In this document: positions 1-7,540 of the stretch, in pieces
Layout: every line of letters begins with the position of its first letter
Position numbering within the stretch: position 1 is the first letter of the stretch
Source: Actinobacteria bacterium UBA2236
GTDB taxonomy: Bacteria; Actinomycetota; Actinomycetes; Nanopelagicales; Nanopelagicaceae
Direction: 5' to 3'
Length of the DNA: 16,310 bases
Assembly: GCA_002347935.1 (NCBI GenBank)
Contig: DDYK01000053.1
Span: forward strand, 287 to 16,596
The notes under the pieces: generated by a model
The model's input: only the letters and a program-made list of their open reading frames with translations
Database searches by the model: none
What the model was told of the DNA's origin: nothing
Position numbers and translations under genes: made by a program

Positions 1-141
1 GGTCAGTTGACACTAGGGGAGTCTGTTCTTGCAAAAATTGATAGTGAGCGACGCAAAGCTATTTCACGGGCTCACACCGCAACTCATATGGTCCACAAAG
101 CATTTAGAGAAATTCTTGGAGAGACCTCTGAGAAGACTCAA
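1..141 (+). pseudogene. alaS: Alanyl-tRNA synthetase fragment (editing domain)
   Basis: Frame 1 is open from the window edge to a TGA at 172-174. Its first ~47 codons read as the AlaRS editing domain: an RRKAISRAHTATHMVHKAFRE stretch carrying the HxxxH zinc motif (His at codons 25 and 29, bases 73-87), followed by LGET. In AlaRS proteins the next residues are normally Q-A-G-S-x-N-x-P-G-R; here similarity ends at about T-Q (bases 136-141), and the remaining codons are out-of-frame reading of the neighbouring binding-protein gene. Thus only a slice of alaS is present, with no C-terminal part anywhere in the window. AlaRS charges tRNA-Ala and its editing domain clears Ser/Gly mischarged tRNA; this fragment cannot do the full job. 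The 5' part may lie left of the window. The break is either biological or an assembly join. Confidence 0.8.
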
Positions 142-170
142 GGGGAGCACTTTCAGAACCAGGTTGGATT

Positions 171-1250
171 GTGAAAGCCGATGATGTTTTCGCAGCAAAC
201 CCAGAGCTTGATATCGAACCATTCTCTTCATTGGTAAAAAATACCTATCAGGTTTATCCTGATGGTTCTGGTATTCGTTGGGGTTTCCCACAAATGCCAG
301 ACACACAAGGAGTATTCCTTCGCAAAGATATGTTGGAAGATCCCAAGGAACAAGCTGCCTTCAAGCAGAAGACTGGTAAAGATCTTCCATCCACCTACGA
401 AGTTCTTAGCAATATCGAATTCGATGATCTAGTTGAAATTATCGAATTCTTCCATCGCCCAGCAAAAGGCATGTATGGCACAGCCCTGATGTACTCAAAG
501 GAGTATGACTTCTTCAGCTGTGCTTACTATCCATTTGCATATTCAACCGGAGGCAAAATTTGGGACCCAGAGACAAATAATGTCTATGGAATTCTCAACT
601 CACCGGAGAACGAAAAGGCCATGGAGCAGTTTGTTGGTCTAAAGAAGTACCAACCAGCTAACTTCGCTGCATTTGGTATCGGCGACATGATCGACCTCTT
701 TACCCAGGGCAAAGCCTTCTCGGCTTGGCAATGGTTAGCTGTAGGAAAGTTCATGTCTTCTGACAAAGTACCTGCTGATAAGGTCATTTCGATTCCACTT
801 CCAAAATGGAAGGGAAACCTCATCGGAGCAATGGGCGGACAGCCTTGGGTGATTAATGCATTTAACGATGATGATCACATGCGAGTAGCTGTCGATGTTC
901 TCAAGTGGTGGTACACCAAGGAGACCCAGGACAAGTTCATCAAGGAAAATGGTGGATTACCTTGGAGCGCAGAAGGCGCTGCAAATCCAGAGTACTTGGA
1001 GGTTGCACATTATGTGAAGCCATTCCTCTACATGCTTGAAGAGGGTCGCTCACAAGACTTCTGGCATCTACCAGAATATGCAGAGATGCTCGCAGTACAG
1101 CAAGCCGCTTTCAACGGTTATGCAACAGGGCAAGTTAAGACAGCAAAAGAAGCCCTGGAGTATGCCGCAGCAAAGCAACAGCAGATTCTCTATAAAGCCG
1201 GTAGAACAGAAACTCCTCCACCGGACAATGTAGATTCGCTGAAGATCTAA
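171..1250 (+). CDS. ABC sugar/polyol transporter solute-binding protein, N-terminally truncated
   Basis: This is a family 1 extracellular solute-binding protein that would capture the substrate outside the membrane for the permeases that follow. Visible are the long-SBP segments YPDGSGIRWGFPQMPDTQG, LRKDML, a YGTALMYSKEYDFFS block, GGKIWDPETNNVYGILNS and an AMGGQPWVINAF block. The open frame continues upstream to base 132 and already reads like SBP (GALSEPGWIVKADDVF) from about 141, so GTG 171 is only the first formal start, not the native one. A 359-aa product with no lipoprotein or signal peptide is short for this class (usually about 430-570 aa), so roughly the first 80-150 residues are missing. 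Without export it could not work in transport. The family assignment is firm; the substrate is inferred from the GlpV-like neighbourhood only. Confidence 0.85.
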   Translation: MKADDVFAANPELDIEPFSSLVKNTYQVYPDGSGIRWGFPQMPDTQGVFLRKDMLEDPKEQAAFKQKTGKDLPSTYEVLSNIEFDDLVEIIEFFHRPAKGMYGTALMYSKEYDFFSCAYYPFAYSTGGKIWDPETNNVYGILNSPENEKAMEQFVGLKKYQPANFAAFGIGDMIDLFTQGKAFSAWQWLAVGKFMSSDKVPADKVISIPLPKWKGNLIGAMGGQPWVINAFNDDDHMRVAVDVLKWWYTKETQDKFIKENGGLPWSAEGAANPEYLEVAHYVKPFLYMLEEGRSQDFWHLPEYAEMLAVQQAAFNGYATGQVKTAKEALEYAAAKQQQILYKAGRTETPPPDNVDSLKI

Positions 1251-1261
1251 TTTGTCAAACA

Positions 1262-1303
1262 GTTCTCCCAATGTCTCATTATCTTTTGAGACATTGGGAG
1301 AAC
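1262..1303 (+). promoter_or_regulatory. Perfect 17-bp stem-loop between binding protein and permease genes
   Basis: Bases 1262-1278 and 1287-1303 are exact reverse complements around an 8-nt loop (TTATCTTT). The hairpin starts 11 nt after the binding-protein stop codon. No T-run follows the stem, so it does not look like a classical intrinsic terminator. Its position matches the known use of hairpins in transporter operons to protect the 3' end of the binding-protein mRNA, giving more SBP than permease. Partial termination is the alternative. Confidence 0.75.
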
Positions 1304-1354
1304 GAACATAATTTCAATATGGCGGGATTAGAACTACTGAACTAAGAGGGGAGC

Positions 1355-2302
1355 ATGGTGTCTCAAACGTCAGCAAAGTTTGAAGAAAGTCTTAAGGAAC
1401 GCCCTAAGAAAAGACCAGATAAAAACCGTAAATTGAGTTGGCTCCTCCTTGCTCCTGTTTTGGCATTCTTTGCCCTCCTAAATGTTTTGCCAACTCTTTG
1501 GATGTTGGGCTTGAGTTTCTATGATTACACACTGACCTCGTACAAAGCGCCAACATTTACCGGCCTTACCAATTACTCAGATTTCGTTAAGAATGAACAG
1601 CTTTCAGCTTCAGTATCTCGTACCTTTATATTTCTAATTCTTGCTGTAATTGCCCAGACTTTACTTGGGATATTGATTGGGGTCTTCTTTTGGAAGAACG
1701 ACAAAATGCCGGGCCGGCGTCTGGCACTTACTCTCTTCTTCACTCCTATGGTTGTCACACCGATTGCAACAGCGCTCTTCTGGAAGCTCATGCTGGACCC
1801 AACATTTGGTGTCGTAAACTACATGCTCACATCTTTGGGATTCAGTCGCACAGATTTTCTAACTAGTTCCACTTTAGCTTTTCCTACATTAATTGTGGTC
1901 GATACTTGGATGTGGACTCCATTTATGGCGCTGATGACTTTGGCGGCACTTGGATCGGTTCCAAAAGCCGAACTTGAAGCGGCAGCTATCGACCGACTTC
2001 CAATTTGGCGTCAAATAACCTCTGTGATCTGGCCACATGCAAAGTTCATTTTGATGCTAGGAATCCTGTTGCGTTCAATTGATGCCTTTAAGACCATGGA
2101 CCTTACCTACATTATGACAAATGGTGGGCCCGGCGATACCACAGAATTGATTGCGCTATCTCTCTATCGCTTTGCATTTAAGTCTTTCAAGTTGGGATAC
2201 TCTTCAGCAGTCTCAGTATTCCTGCTATTTATAGCAATTGCCTTGACCGCTATTTATCTCTACATTCTCAATGCGAAGAAGAAAGCTGAGCAAACAGAAT
2301 GA
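1355..2302 (+). CDS. ABC transporter permease, MalF/UgpA type
   Basis: This is an inner-membrane subunit of the importer, 315 aa. A basic cytoplasmic N-terminus (about 1-27) is followed by a first hydrophobic helix (28-48) and several further helices across 88-300. The cytoplasmic EAA loop that docks on the ATPase is at about 206-227 (ELEAAAIDRLPIWRQ, then VIWP); the usual glycine after ID is replaced by Arg. The C-terminal YIMTNGGPGDTTELIALSLY block is typical of MalF/UgpA proteins. A strong purine-rich ribosome site (AGAGGGGAG) lies just before the ATG. The gene is separated from the binding-protein gene by the stem-loop and overlaps the next permease by ATGA, so the two are translationally coupled. 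Confidence 0.93.
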   Translation: MVSQTSAKFEESLKERPKKRPDKNRKLSWLLLAPVLAFFALLNVLPTLWMLGLSFYDYTLTSYKAPTFTGLTNYSDFVKNEQLSASVSRTFIFLILAVIAQTLLGILIGVFFWKNDKMPGRRLALTLFFTPMVVTPIATALFWKLMLDPTFGVVNYMLTSLGFSRTDFLTSSTLAFPTLIVVDTWMWTPFMALMTLAALGSVPKAELEAAAIDRLPIWRQITSVIWPHAKFILMLGILLRSIDAFKTMDLTYIMTNGGPGDTTELIALSLYRFAFKSFKLGYSSAVSVFLLFIAIALTAIYLYILNAKKKAEQTE

Positions 2303-3156
2303 GCCGCTCACTAAACTTTAAACCTAGTAATGATCGTGCTACAAAAATCACATTGACATTTGCATGTTGGACGACGGCAATTTTATTCTTCTTGCCCATT
2401 GCTTGGATTATCGCCACTGCCCTCAAACCAAAGAATACGGTATTAGATATCCCGCCCAAGGTCCTCTTTGTCCCTACCCTCCAAAATCTTATCGACGCCT
2501 TGAGTTTCTCAAATACCCTCTCCTATTTCATCAATAGCATCATATATTCATCAATCGCTGTTCTCCTGGCTATTTTAGTCTCCTTCCTGGCTGCTTATTC
2601 GTTCTCGAGGTTCAAGCCTGCAGGAACCGACTTTTTGATGTTTTTACTTCTATCGACAAGATTCGTTCCGGCAGCTGCCTTTGTAATTCCGTTTTTCCAA
2701 CTCTTTAATATCCTTAAACTCAAGGACTCATTTCTTGGTCTCATTATCTTTTACACGATGTTCTCAATACCATTTTCGGTTTGGATCTTAAAAGGATTCA
2801 TTGATGGTGTCTCGACAAAATTCGATGAGACAGGATTGGTTTATGGTGCCAAGCGCCCTCACATCATGTTTAAGTTGGTATTGCCACAAGTGCGTTCGGG
2901 ACTTGTCGCCGCATTTGTTTTCAATATTATTTTTGTATGGAACGAATTCTTATTCAACTTCCAACTCGGAGGTTTGAAGACTTATGGAATTCCCGTTGGG
3001 TTGTTTACATCCATAACTAAAGGCGGACAGGTAGACTGGTCCTTTGTCGCATCCATCGGAACGTTATATGTTCTTCCGCTAGCTTTAGTAATTTACTTCT
3101 TCCAGAGATACCTGCTGGTTGGACTCACATTTGGCACAGTGCGAGGAGAGGTCTAG
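2299..3156 (+). CDS. ABC transporter permease, MalG/UgpE type
   Basis: This is the second inner-membrane subunit, 285 aa, pairing with the preceding permease to form the channel. An N-terminal helix (about 19-42) precedes a helix-rich core (75-275). The EAA-like docking loop is at 175-195 (FDETGLVYGAKRPHIMF, then KLVLP), unusual in lacking the EAA triad and the ID-G spacing while keeping the final LP. FVWNEFLFNF and the C-terminal FQRYLLVGLTFGTVRG are typical of MalG/UgpE proteins. The start ATG overlaps the previous stop (ATGA) and the stop TAG shares a base with the next GTG, so three membrane genes are read as one coupled unit. Confidence 0.93.
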   Translation: MSRSLNFKPSNDRATKITLTFACWTTAILFFLPIAWIIATALKPKNTVLDIPPKVLFVPTLQNLIDALSFSNTLSYFINSIIYSSIAVLLAILVSFLAAYSFSRFKPAGTDFLMFLLLSTRFVPAAAFVIPFFQLFNILKLKDSFLGLIIFYTMFSIPFSVWILKGFIDGVSTKFDETGLVYGAKRPHIMFKLVLPQVRSGLVAAFVFNIIFVWNEFLFNFQLGGLKTYGIPVGLFTSITKGGQVDWSFVASIGTLYVLPLALVIYFFQRYLLVGLTFGTVRGEV

Positions 3157-3446
3157 TGAAGACTAAACAACCTTTTGGTGCACGGCTCCAGCTCTCTCTA
3201 ATATTAATGCTCGCAGTCTCACTGGCTTTAATCGCTCAAAACTTTAACCACACGATTTATACCATTGGTTTCCTAGCTTTATCAATCTTTGTTCCACTGC
3301 AGGTGGCTATCGGGAACATCAAACCAGAGTGGGGAGCTAGAAAATCTCTGGGACGAATTCTCATCTACCTGACGATTGTTGCTGTAATTTTTGCGATCTC
3401 AATAGTGATTACACCATTCTTAGTAAACCTAGGTAGGGTGAATTAG
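3156..3446 (+). CDS. Small three-helix membrane protein in transporter operon (GlpU-like position)
   Basis: This is a 96-aa hydrophobic protein with three predicted helices at roughly 12-27, 34-52 and 68-91 and a short polar loop containing KPEWGARKS. The GTG start overlaps the previous stop as TAGTG, behind a good GAGGAGAGG ribosome site. It sits between the permeases and the two ATPase genes, where the rhizobial glycerol transporter operon carries glpU, a small membrane protein of unknown job (DUF2160 type). I infer a GlpU analogue from size, topology and position; I cannot show sequence homology by eye. A role as an accessory transporter subunit is plausible but unproven. Confidence 0.75.
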   Translation: MKTKQPFGARLQLSLILMLAVSLALIAQNFNHTIYTIGFLALSIFVPLQVAIGNIKPEWGARKSLGRILIYLTIVAVIFAISIVITPFLVNLGRVN

Positions 3447-3454
3447 CTCTCCCC

Positions 3455-4546
3455 ATGACAAATAGTTCACTCGAAATTAGAGAACTCTCAAAGTCCTACG
3501 GCAGTAAGCCGATCCTATCCAAGCTTAGCTTTGCAATCCCCTCAGATGACTTTGCTGTCATATGCGGAAAACCGGGCAATGGTAAATCTGTATTGGTGCG
3601 CTTAATCATGGGACTAGAGGAGGCTGACTCGGGTAAGGTTTTAGTGCGCGGTGAGGATGTTACAAACTCTGAGCCTGGCTCTAGAAATATCGGATATATC
3701 CCACAGACCTTTGCTCTTGTCCCACACTTCTCAGTCCAAAAAAATATTGAGTACCCGCTTGAATTACTTAACGCCTCGAAAGAGGAGAAAGCTGAGGCAG
3801 TTGAGCGGGTTGCAGAGTTACTAAAGATTACTGATTTATTGGCAAAGAAGCCGGAACAGTTATCCGGCGGACAAAAACAACGCGTCGCGATTGCTAGAGG
3901 ATTAGCAAAACCGACTGATGTCTACTTGCTAGATGATCCCCTAGTTGGTTTAGATTTTAAATTACGAGAGCGTCTTATCGATGACCTTAGGGTGTCCCAA
4001 GAGAAATTAGGAGTGACATTTCTCTATGTCACATCGGATTCCCTAGAGGCTCTCCAGCTGGCAAAAACAGTCTTGGTCCTGGCCAACGGCACAATCGTGC
4101 AACAGGGTCCACTTGCAGACGTTTACGATAATCCCACCAATATTTCTACACTTGACACACTCGGATTCCCTGAAGCTAATTTAATCTCTGGAGAAGTAAA
4201 GAATTCTGTATTTGAATCATCGACTTTTTCAATTAAGACAAATATCAAAGGTTATTCCGGCCCGGCTGTTGCCGGGATTAGACCTGAATCAGTTCTGCTG
4301 GGGAAAAGCCCTGATGCTGTGGTCTTAAAGGCCCAAGTCACCCTGATGGAGAACTTGGGGTCTGAGATCGTTTCCTACTTAAAGGTTCCAGGCACCATGC
4401 TTAAGCTGGTTGTGTCTCGAACCGATAACGAAGCAATCAAGGCCTTAAATTCAAATGAGCTTTCGATCTTTATGAAGCTACCTTCAATCAAGATCTTCAA
4501 CAAGCAATCTGGACAATGGGTTGGAAATGGAGTCTCCCTTGTTTGA
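3455..4546 (+). CDS. ABC transporter ATPase, GlpS-like, degenerate catalytic site with intact LSGGQ
   Basis: This is a cytoplasmic MalK-type ATPase, 363 aa. The nucleotide-binding domain (about 5-235) has Walker A GKPGNGKS (38-45), Q-loop Gln84, an intact LSGGQ signature (136-140) and Walker B VYLLD (156-160). The catalytic Glu after Walker B is Asp161 (LLDDP) and the switch histidine is Ser194 (YVTSDS instead of the usual VTHD). A C-terminal TOBE-like regulatory domain (about 240-363) includes AGIRPESV. From memory, GlpS-type ATPases show a comparable H-loop loss. The gene starts 8 nt after the small membrane protein with no clear ribosome site, suggesting coupled translation, and overlaps the next ATPase gene by 20 nt. 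It is probably the non-hydrolysing half of a heterodimer. Confidence 0.92.
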   Translation: MTNSSLEIRELSKSYGSKPILSKLSFAIPSDDFAVICGKPGNGKSVLVRLIMGLEEADSGKVLVRGEDVTNSEPGSRNIGYIPQTFALVPHFSVQKNIEYPLELLNASKEEKAEAVERVAELLKITDLLAKKPEQLSGGQKQRVAIARGLAKPTDVYLLDDPLVGLDFKLRERLIDDLRVSQEKLGVTFLYVTSDSLEALQLAKTVLVLANGTIVQQGPLADVYDNPTNISTLDTLGFPEANLISGEVKNSVFESSTFSIKTNIKGYSGPAVAGIRPESVLLGKSPDAVVLKAQVTLMENLGSEIVSYLKVPGTMLKLVVSRTDNEAIKALNSNELSIFMKLPSIKIFNKQSGQWVGNGVSLV

Positions 4547-5606
4547 TATCAAGCTCAATAACCTGACCAAGAAATTCGACTCTTTTACTGCGGTCAACAA
4601 CATCAATTTCACAATTCCTAAGTCCTCTGTGACTGTGCTCCTTGGACCCTCTGGGTGCGGAAAAACCACGCTGATGCGAATGATTGCCGGGCTAGAGAAG
4701 CCCACGTCGGGAAGTATTTTCTTCGAAGAGCACGAGGTGACAAGAGTTTCAACGCGTCGACGAAACCTTGGGATGGTCTTTCAATATCCAGTTATCTATC
4801 GTGGCACTAGCGTGAAAAGAAACCTTGAACTTCCGCTTCTCTCAGAAGGCCTAGAAAAGCAGGTAATTAATGATCGCGTTCATAAGGTAGCAGAGCTGCT
4901 TGGAATATCGGACTCTCTGAACAAGTTAGTAGAAGAACTCGATAATGGTACGAGACAGAAGATTGCTGTAGGTCGAGCAATTGCGCGAGAACCTAACATC
5001 ATCCTCTTCGATGAGCCAATCACCAACATAGATATAAATTCAAAGCTGGAATTGAAGCGCTCGTTGAAAGAACTTTTTGGTCGACTCTCCCAAACCATTG
5101 TGTATGTAACTCATGATCAGACAGAGGCAATGACATTGGCAGATCAAATTGCCCTAATGCAGGATGGCGTCATAACCCAATGCGCTCCACCCAGTGAGAT
5201 CTACTCGAAACCTGGTAACCAATTTGCTGGCTGGTTCTTGGGCAATCCCGGAATGAATTTCATCGATAAGAAGCATTTAACCAAGACTGATTCAACGGTT
5301 GGGGCTCCAACCTTATTCAGCCAAACCCTGCGAGTAGGCGCTCGTGCCAGAGATGTAGCAGTGCTGGGCATAAGAGCCGAGTCGGTGAGCGTCTCAACCA
5401 AAGAAGTTTCGGGCGCAAAACCTGCTCGTGTCTTGAGAAAATCACTTGGCATCGGTGGTCAATATCTTCTTGACTTGGATTACGCGGGGCTCGTCATTAA
5501 AGTTCGCGTAAGTCACGCAATGGGAAGAGAAGTTTCTGACAAGGTTTGGACAACAGTAGATAGTGACAACATTTCACTTTTTGATGAAAATGGAGTAGTT
5601 GTCTAG
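4527..5606 (+). CDS. ABC transporter ATPase, GlpT-like, degenerate signature with intact catalytic site
   Basis: This is the second MalK-type ATPase, 359 aa from the ATG at 4527 (a TTG at 4521 is in frame but less likely). Walker A GPSGCGKT (40-47), Q-loop Gln86, Walker B ILFDEP with catalytic Glu163 and switch His196 (YVTHDQTEA) are all canonical. The signature motif is not: LDNGTRQK at 138-145 replaces LSGGQ. The stretch RQKIAVGRAIARE and the WFLGNPGMNF segment before the TOBE domain (about 245-359) resemble my recollection of GlpT-type ATPases. The defects are the mirror image of those in the preceding ATPase, so the two proteins should form one good ATP site and one dead site. It overlaps the preceding gene by 20 nt and is followed 23 nt later by the isomerase gene. 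Confidence 0.92.
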   Translation: MESPLFDIKLNNLTKKFDSFTAVNNINFTIPKSSVTVLLGPSGCGKTTLMRMIAGLEKPTSGSIFFEEHEVTRVSTRRRNLGMVFQYPVIYRGTSVKRNLELPLLSEGLEKQVINDRVHKVAELLGISDSLNKLVEELDNGTRQKIAVGRAIAREPNIILFDEPITNIDINSKLELKRSLKELFGRLSQTIVYVTHDQTEAMTLADQIALMQDGVITQCAPPSEIYSKPGNQFAGWFLGNPGMNFIDKKHLTKTDSTVGAPTLFSQTLRVGARARDVAVLGIRAESVSVSTKEVSGAKPARVLRKSLGIGGQYLLDLDYAGLVIKVRVSHAMGREVSDKVWTTVDSDNISLFDENGVVV

Positions 5607-5629
5607 ATCCTTAGTGACGGGGTGAGCAC

Positions 5630-6373
5630 GTGTTCTACTTTGGCTCCAATACGAAACGTGACCTATCGCCAGCCCAGCATCGCTCCCTTGCCAAGACAGC
5701 ACTGAAAATCTCTCAAGAATTCTTGGATTCTCAAATATTTTTGCTTCCTGCTATGCCCCTTATGCAGCCAGTTATGGATATCGCCAAAGATTCTCGATTG
5801 TGGGTGGGCAATCAATCCATCTCATCCACTTCAGCAGGTGATGTGACTGGGGAGGTCTCTGCAAAACTTTTGAAGGCTCTAGGATCAAATCTTGTACTGA
5901 TCGGACATGCCGAACGGAGAAGATTGTTCGATGATGATTCTGCGATTTCTTCACAATTAAAACTAGCAAAATCTTCTGGGTTGCGAATCCTATTTTGCAT
6001 CGGGGAGAAAAGTGTTATCAAGGATAAGAAGGAGCTGAGAAAGTTTTTTCGTAGACAACTGCGTCCGCTAGCAAATATCCAGACTCGCATACTTCTTGCC
6101 TACGAGCCAGTCTTTTCTATCGGTGTTGCTGGTAAAGCTGCAGACCCCCGTTATATCGAAAATAATCTCTCAATTATTTCGGAGGAACTCTTGCGCTTGG
6201 GGATTAGCAAATCTCCCATTCTTTATGGCGGCTCGGTAGATGCAAACAACGCCAGAACCTATGCTTCATTGAACTACTGCGACGGTCTCTTCGTGGGTCG
6301 CAGCGCCTGGAGCGCCCGCGGGTTTAGACAAGTGTTTCTGGCCGGCTATTCAGGATTTGTTGCTAAAGATTAA
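5630..6373 (+). CDS. Triose-phosphate isomerase family paralogue (possible tetrulose-phosphate isomerase)
   Basis: This is a TIM-barrel aldose/ketose-phosphate isomerase of 247 aa, the normal TPI length. The active site is present: Asn7 and Lys9 (SNTKRD, for NWK), His93 (IGHAERR, where housekeeping TPI has IGHSERR), Glu159 (AYEPVF) and the phosphate-binding YGGSVDANN (199-207) plus GLFVGRS. The lid loop after Glu159 (SIGVAGKAAD) is one residue longer than the TPI IGTGK loop. These departures are like those in TPI paralogues of polyol pathways, such as the L-erythrulose-1-phosphate isomerases EryH/LerI. The GTG start has a GGGGTGAG ribosome site and lies 23 nt after the ATPase gene, so it belongs to the transport operon and probably acts on the imported compound. 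Substrate is inferred; plain TPI activity cannot be excluded. Confidence 0.88.
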   Translation: MFYFGSNTKRDLSPAQHRSLAKTALKISQEFLDSQIFLLPAMPLMQPVMDIAKDSRLWVGNQSISSTSAGDVTGEVSAKLLKALGSNLVLIGHAERRRLFDDDSAISSQLKLAKSSGLRILFCIGEKSVIKDKKELRKFFRRQLRPLANIQTRILLAYEPVFSIGVAGKAADPRYIENNLSIISEELLRLGISKSPILYGGSVDANNARTYASLNYCDGLFVGRSAWSARGFRQVFLAGYSGFVAKD

Positions 6374-6394
6374 CTAACAGAAGAATTTAAAGAT

Positions 6395-7489
6395 TCACAC
6401 CAACCCTAAAGGTCTTCTAATCGCCTCCATTACCGCCGCATAAATAATATCTTCATAATCTAAACCTGCTTCTAACCAACCTTTAGCAAAAGATCCCTCT
6501 TTGCCGAGATATGGATGCGCATTTGCCTCGACAAATAAAAGTTCATTTTCCTGAGTGAGTAGGAATTCAACTTGCAGGTAGCCAGAAGTCTTAGTTGCCT
6601 CAAAAACTTTCTCCGCTGCAAGCTTAATTTTTTCAATTATCTCCTCTGATAAGTCACTTGCAATTTCCTGAGAGAACTTTGAACCTTGAGTTCTAGTTAA
6701 ATAGTTAAAGATTCCACCGTCGAAAACTTTGGTCTCCACCACGGCGCTGATAAAATTACGTCGCTCTGAATCTTCCAAGACGCCGCACTCTAGATATCGG
6801 CTACCTTCGTAATACTCTTCCGCCAAGAATCTACCATCGAACCTACGCGCTATTGCAACAGCATCTTTCATCTCTTTGGGAAATCTAACTATTGATACTC
6901 CCACTCCATTGGTACTACGGCATGGTTTGATGACAATCGGGAGCTTAAGAGAAGCCGCTCTCACAACATTTGAAAGAGCATCACGCCGCCAAGCTTTATC
7001 AGGGATTACAACATGTTTTGGAGTAGGCAGATCTTCTGCTTTAAGTAGTAGCTTTATGGTCGACTTATCAGAGGCAATAGCGCAACCAAGTGAATCAGAA
7101 CCGACCAATCGCACTCCAATGCTTTCAAGAAGTCCTGCAATCCTGCCATCGGCGCCTGGCACTCCCAATATCAATGAGAAAGCTACGTCGTAGGAGATTA
7201 GGCTTCGAGGTGGGAAATCGGTCAAAGACGCCCCTTCAATTTTGGAAGCGCTTTCATTTGAGAGTTCGAATGGTTGCTCTGCTACTGCATCAACAACGGC
7301 TTTCTCATTATCAAATAGCACCCACGAACCTTCGAGCGTTAAACCAATCGCTCCAACATCGAATTTCCTACTCTGTAGTGCGCTAAAAACATCGTTGAAC
7401 TGCTGGCAGGAACGGTAGTTATCGCTGTTGGCTCCTCCAAAGAGTATGACGACACGCTTGGGCTCAATTGAATCAACGTCTTCAACCAT
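6395..7489 (-). CDS. D-alanine-D-alanine ligase-like ATP-grasp protein, divergent
   Basis: This 364-aa protein has the Ddl layout: an N-terminal lobe with VVILFGGANSDNY (13-25), a central lobe with ASDKSTIKLLLK (139-150) and VIKPCRSTNGVGVS (186-199), and a C-terminal ATP-grasp lobe with metal-binding Glu308 and Glu321-x-Asn323 (FVEANAHPYLG). ATP and Mg ligands therefore look kept. Positions that handle D-Ala in Ddl are changed: the HGxxGEDG motif reads LGVPGADG (107-114), losing His and Glu, and the serine pair after KP is Asn-Gly. It is likely an ATP-dependent carboxylate-amine or similar ligase with another substrate, not the cell-wall Ddl. It is transcribed away from the TsaC-like gene and converges on the TPI-like gene with 21 bp between stops; I see no terminator there. 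Confidence 0.85.
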   Translation of the reverse strand: MVEDVDSIEPKRVVILFGGANSDNYRSCQQFNDVFSALQSRKFDVGAIGLTLEGSWVLFDNEKAVVDAVAEQPFELSNESASKIEGASLTDFPPRSLISYDVAFSLILGVPGADGRIAGLLESIGVRLVGSDSLGCAIASDKSTIKLLLKAEDLPTPKHVVIPDKAWRRDALSNVVRAASLKLPIVIKPCRSTNGVGVSIVRFPKEMKDAVAIARRFDGRFLAEEYYEGSRYLECGVLEDSERRNFISAVVETKVFDGGIFNYLTRTQGSKFSQEIASDLSEEIIEKIKLAAEKVFEATKTSGYLQVEFLLTQENELLFVEANAHPYLGKEGSFAKGWLEAGLDYEDIIYAAVMEAIRRPLGLV

Positions 7490-7500
7490 ATTCAGAGTTT

Positions 7501-7528
7501 ATCCTAGAAAAAAGCAATCAGTAGCCAA
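7501..7528 (-). promoter_or_regulatory. Promoter of the ATP-grasp gene, near-leaderless
   Basis: Reading the minus strand, TTGGCT (7523-7528) and TAGGAT (7501-7506) are spaced by 16 nt, a fair sigma-70 pair. The -10 ends 11 nt before the ATG, so the transcript would begin only a few bases ahead of the start codon or at it. No Shine-Dalgarno sequence is visible, which fits the leaderless mRNAs common in Actinobacteria. Confidence 0.6.
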
Positions 7529-7540
7529 GCCATCACTTGT

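Noticed and set aside
1262..1303. Intrinsic terminator after the binding-protein gene
   Set aside because: The stem is perfect but is followed by GAACATAATTTC, not a T-run, and the same-strand transporter genes continue; kept as a stabilising or attenuating hairpin instead.
6374..6394. Terminator between converging genes (also 8223-8263)
   Set aside because: No stem followed by a T-run can be drawn in either short gap.
6876..7386. Open frames on the + strand inside the ATP-grasp gene
   Set aside because: They are antisense shadows of a clear ATP-grasp protein; the translations show no recognisable motifs.
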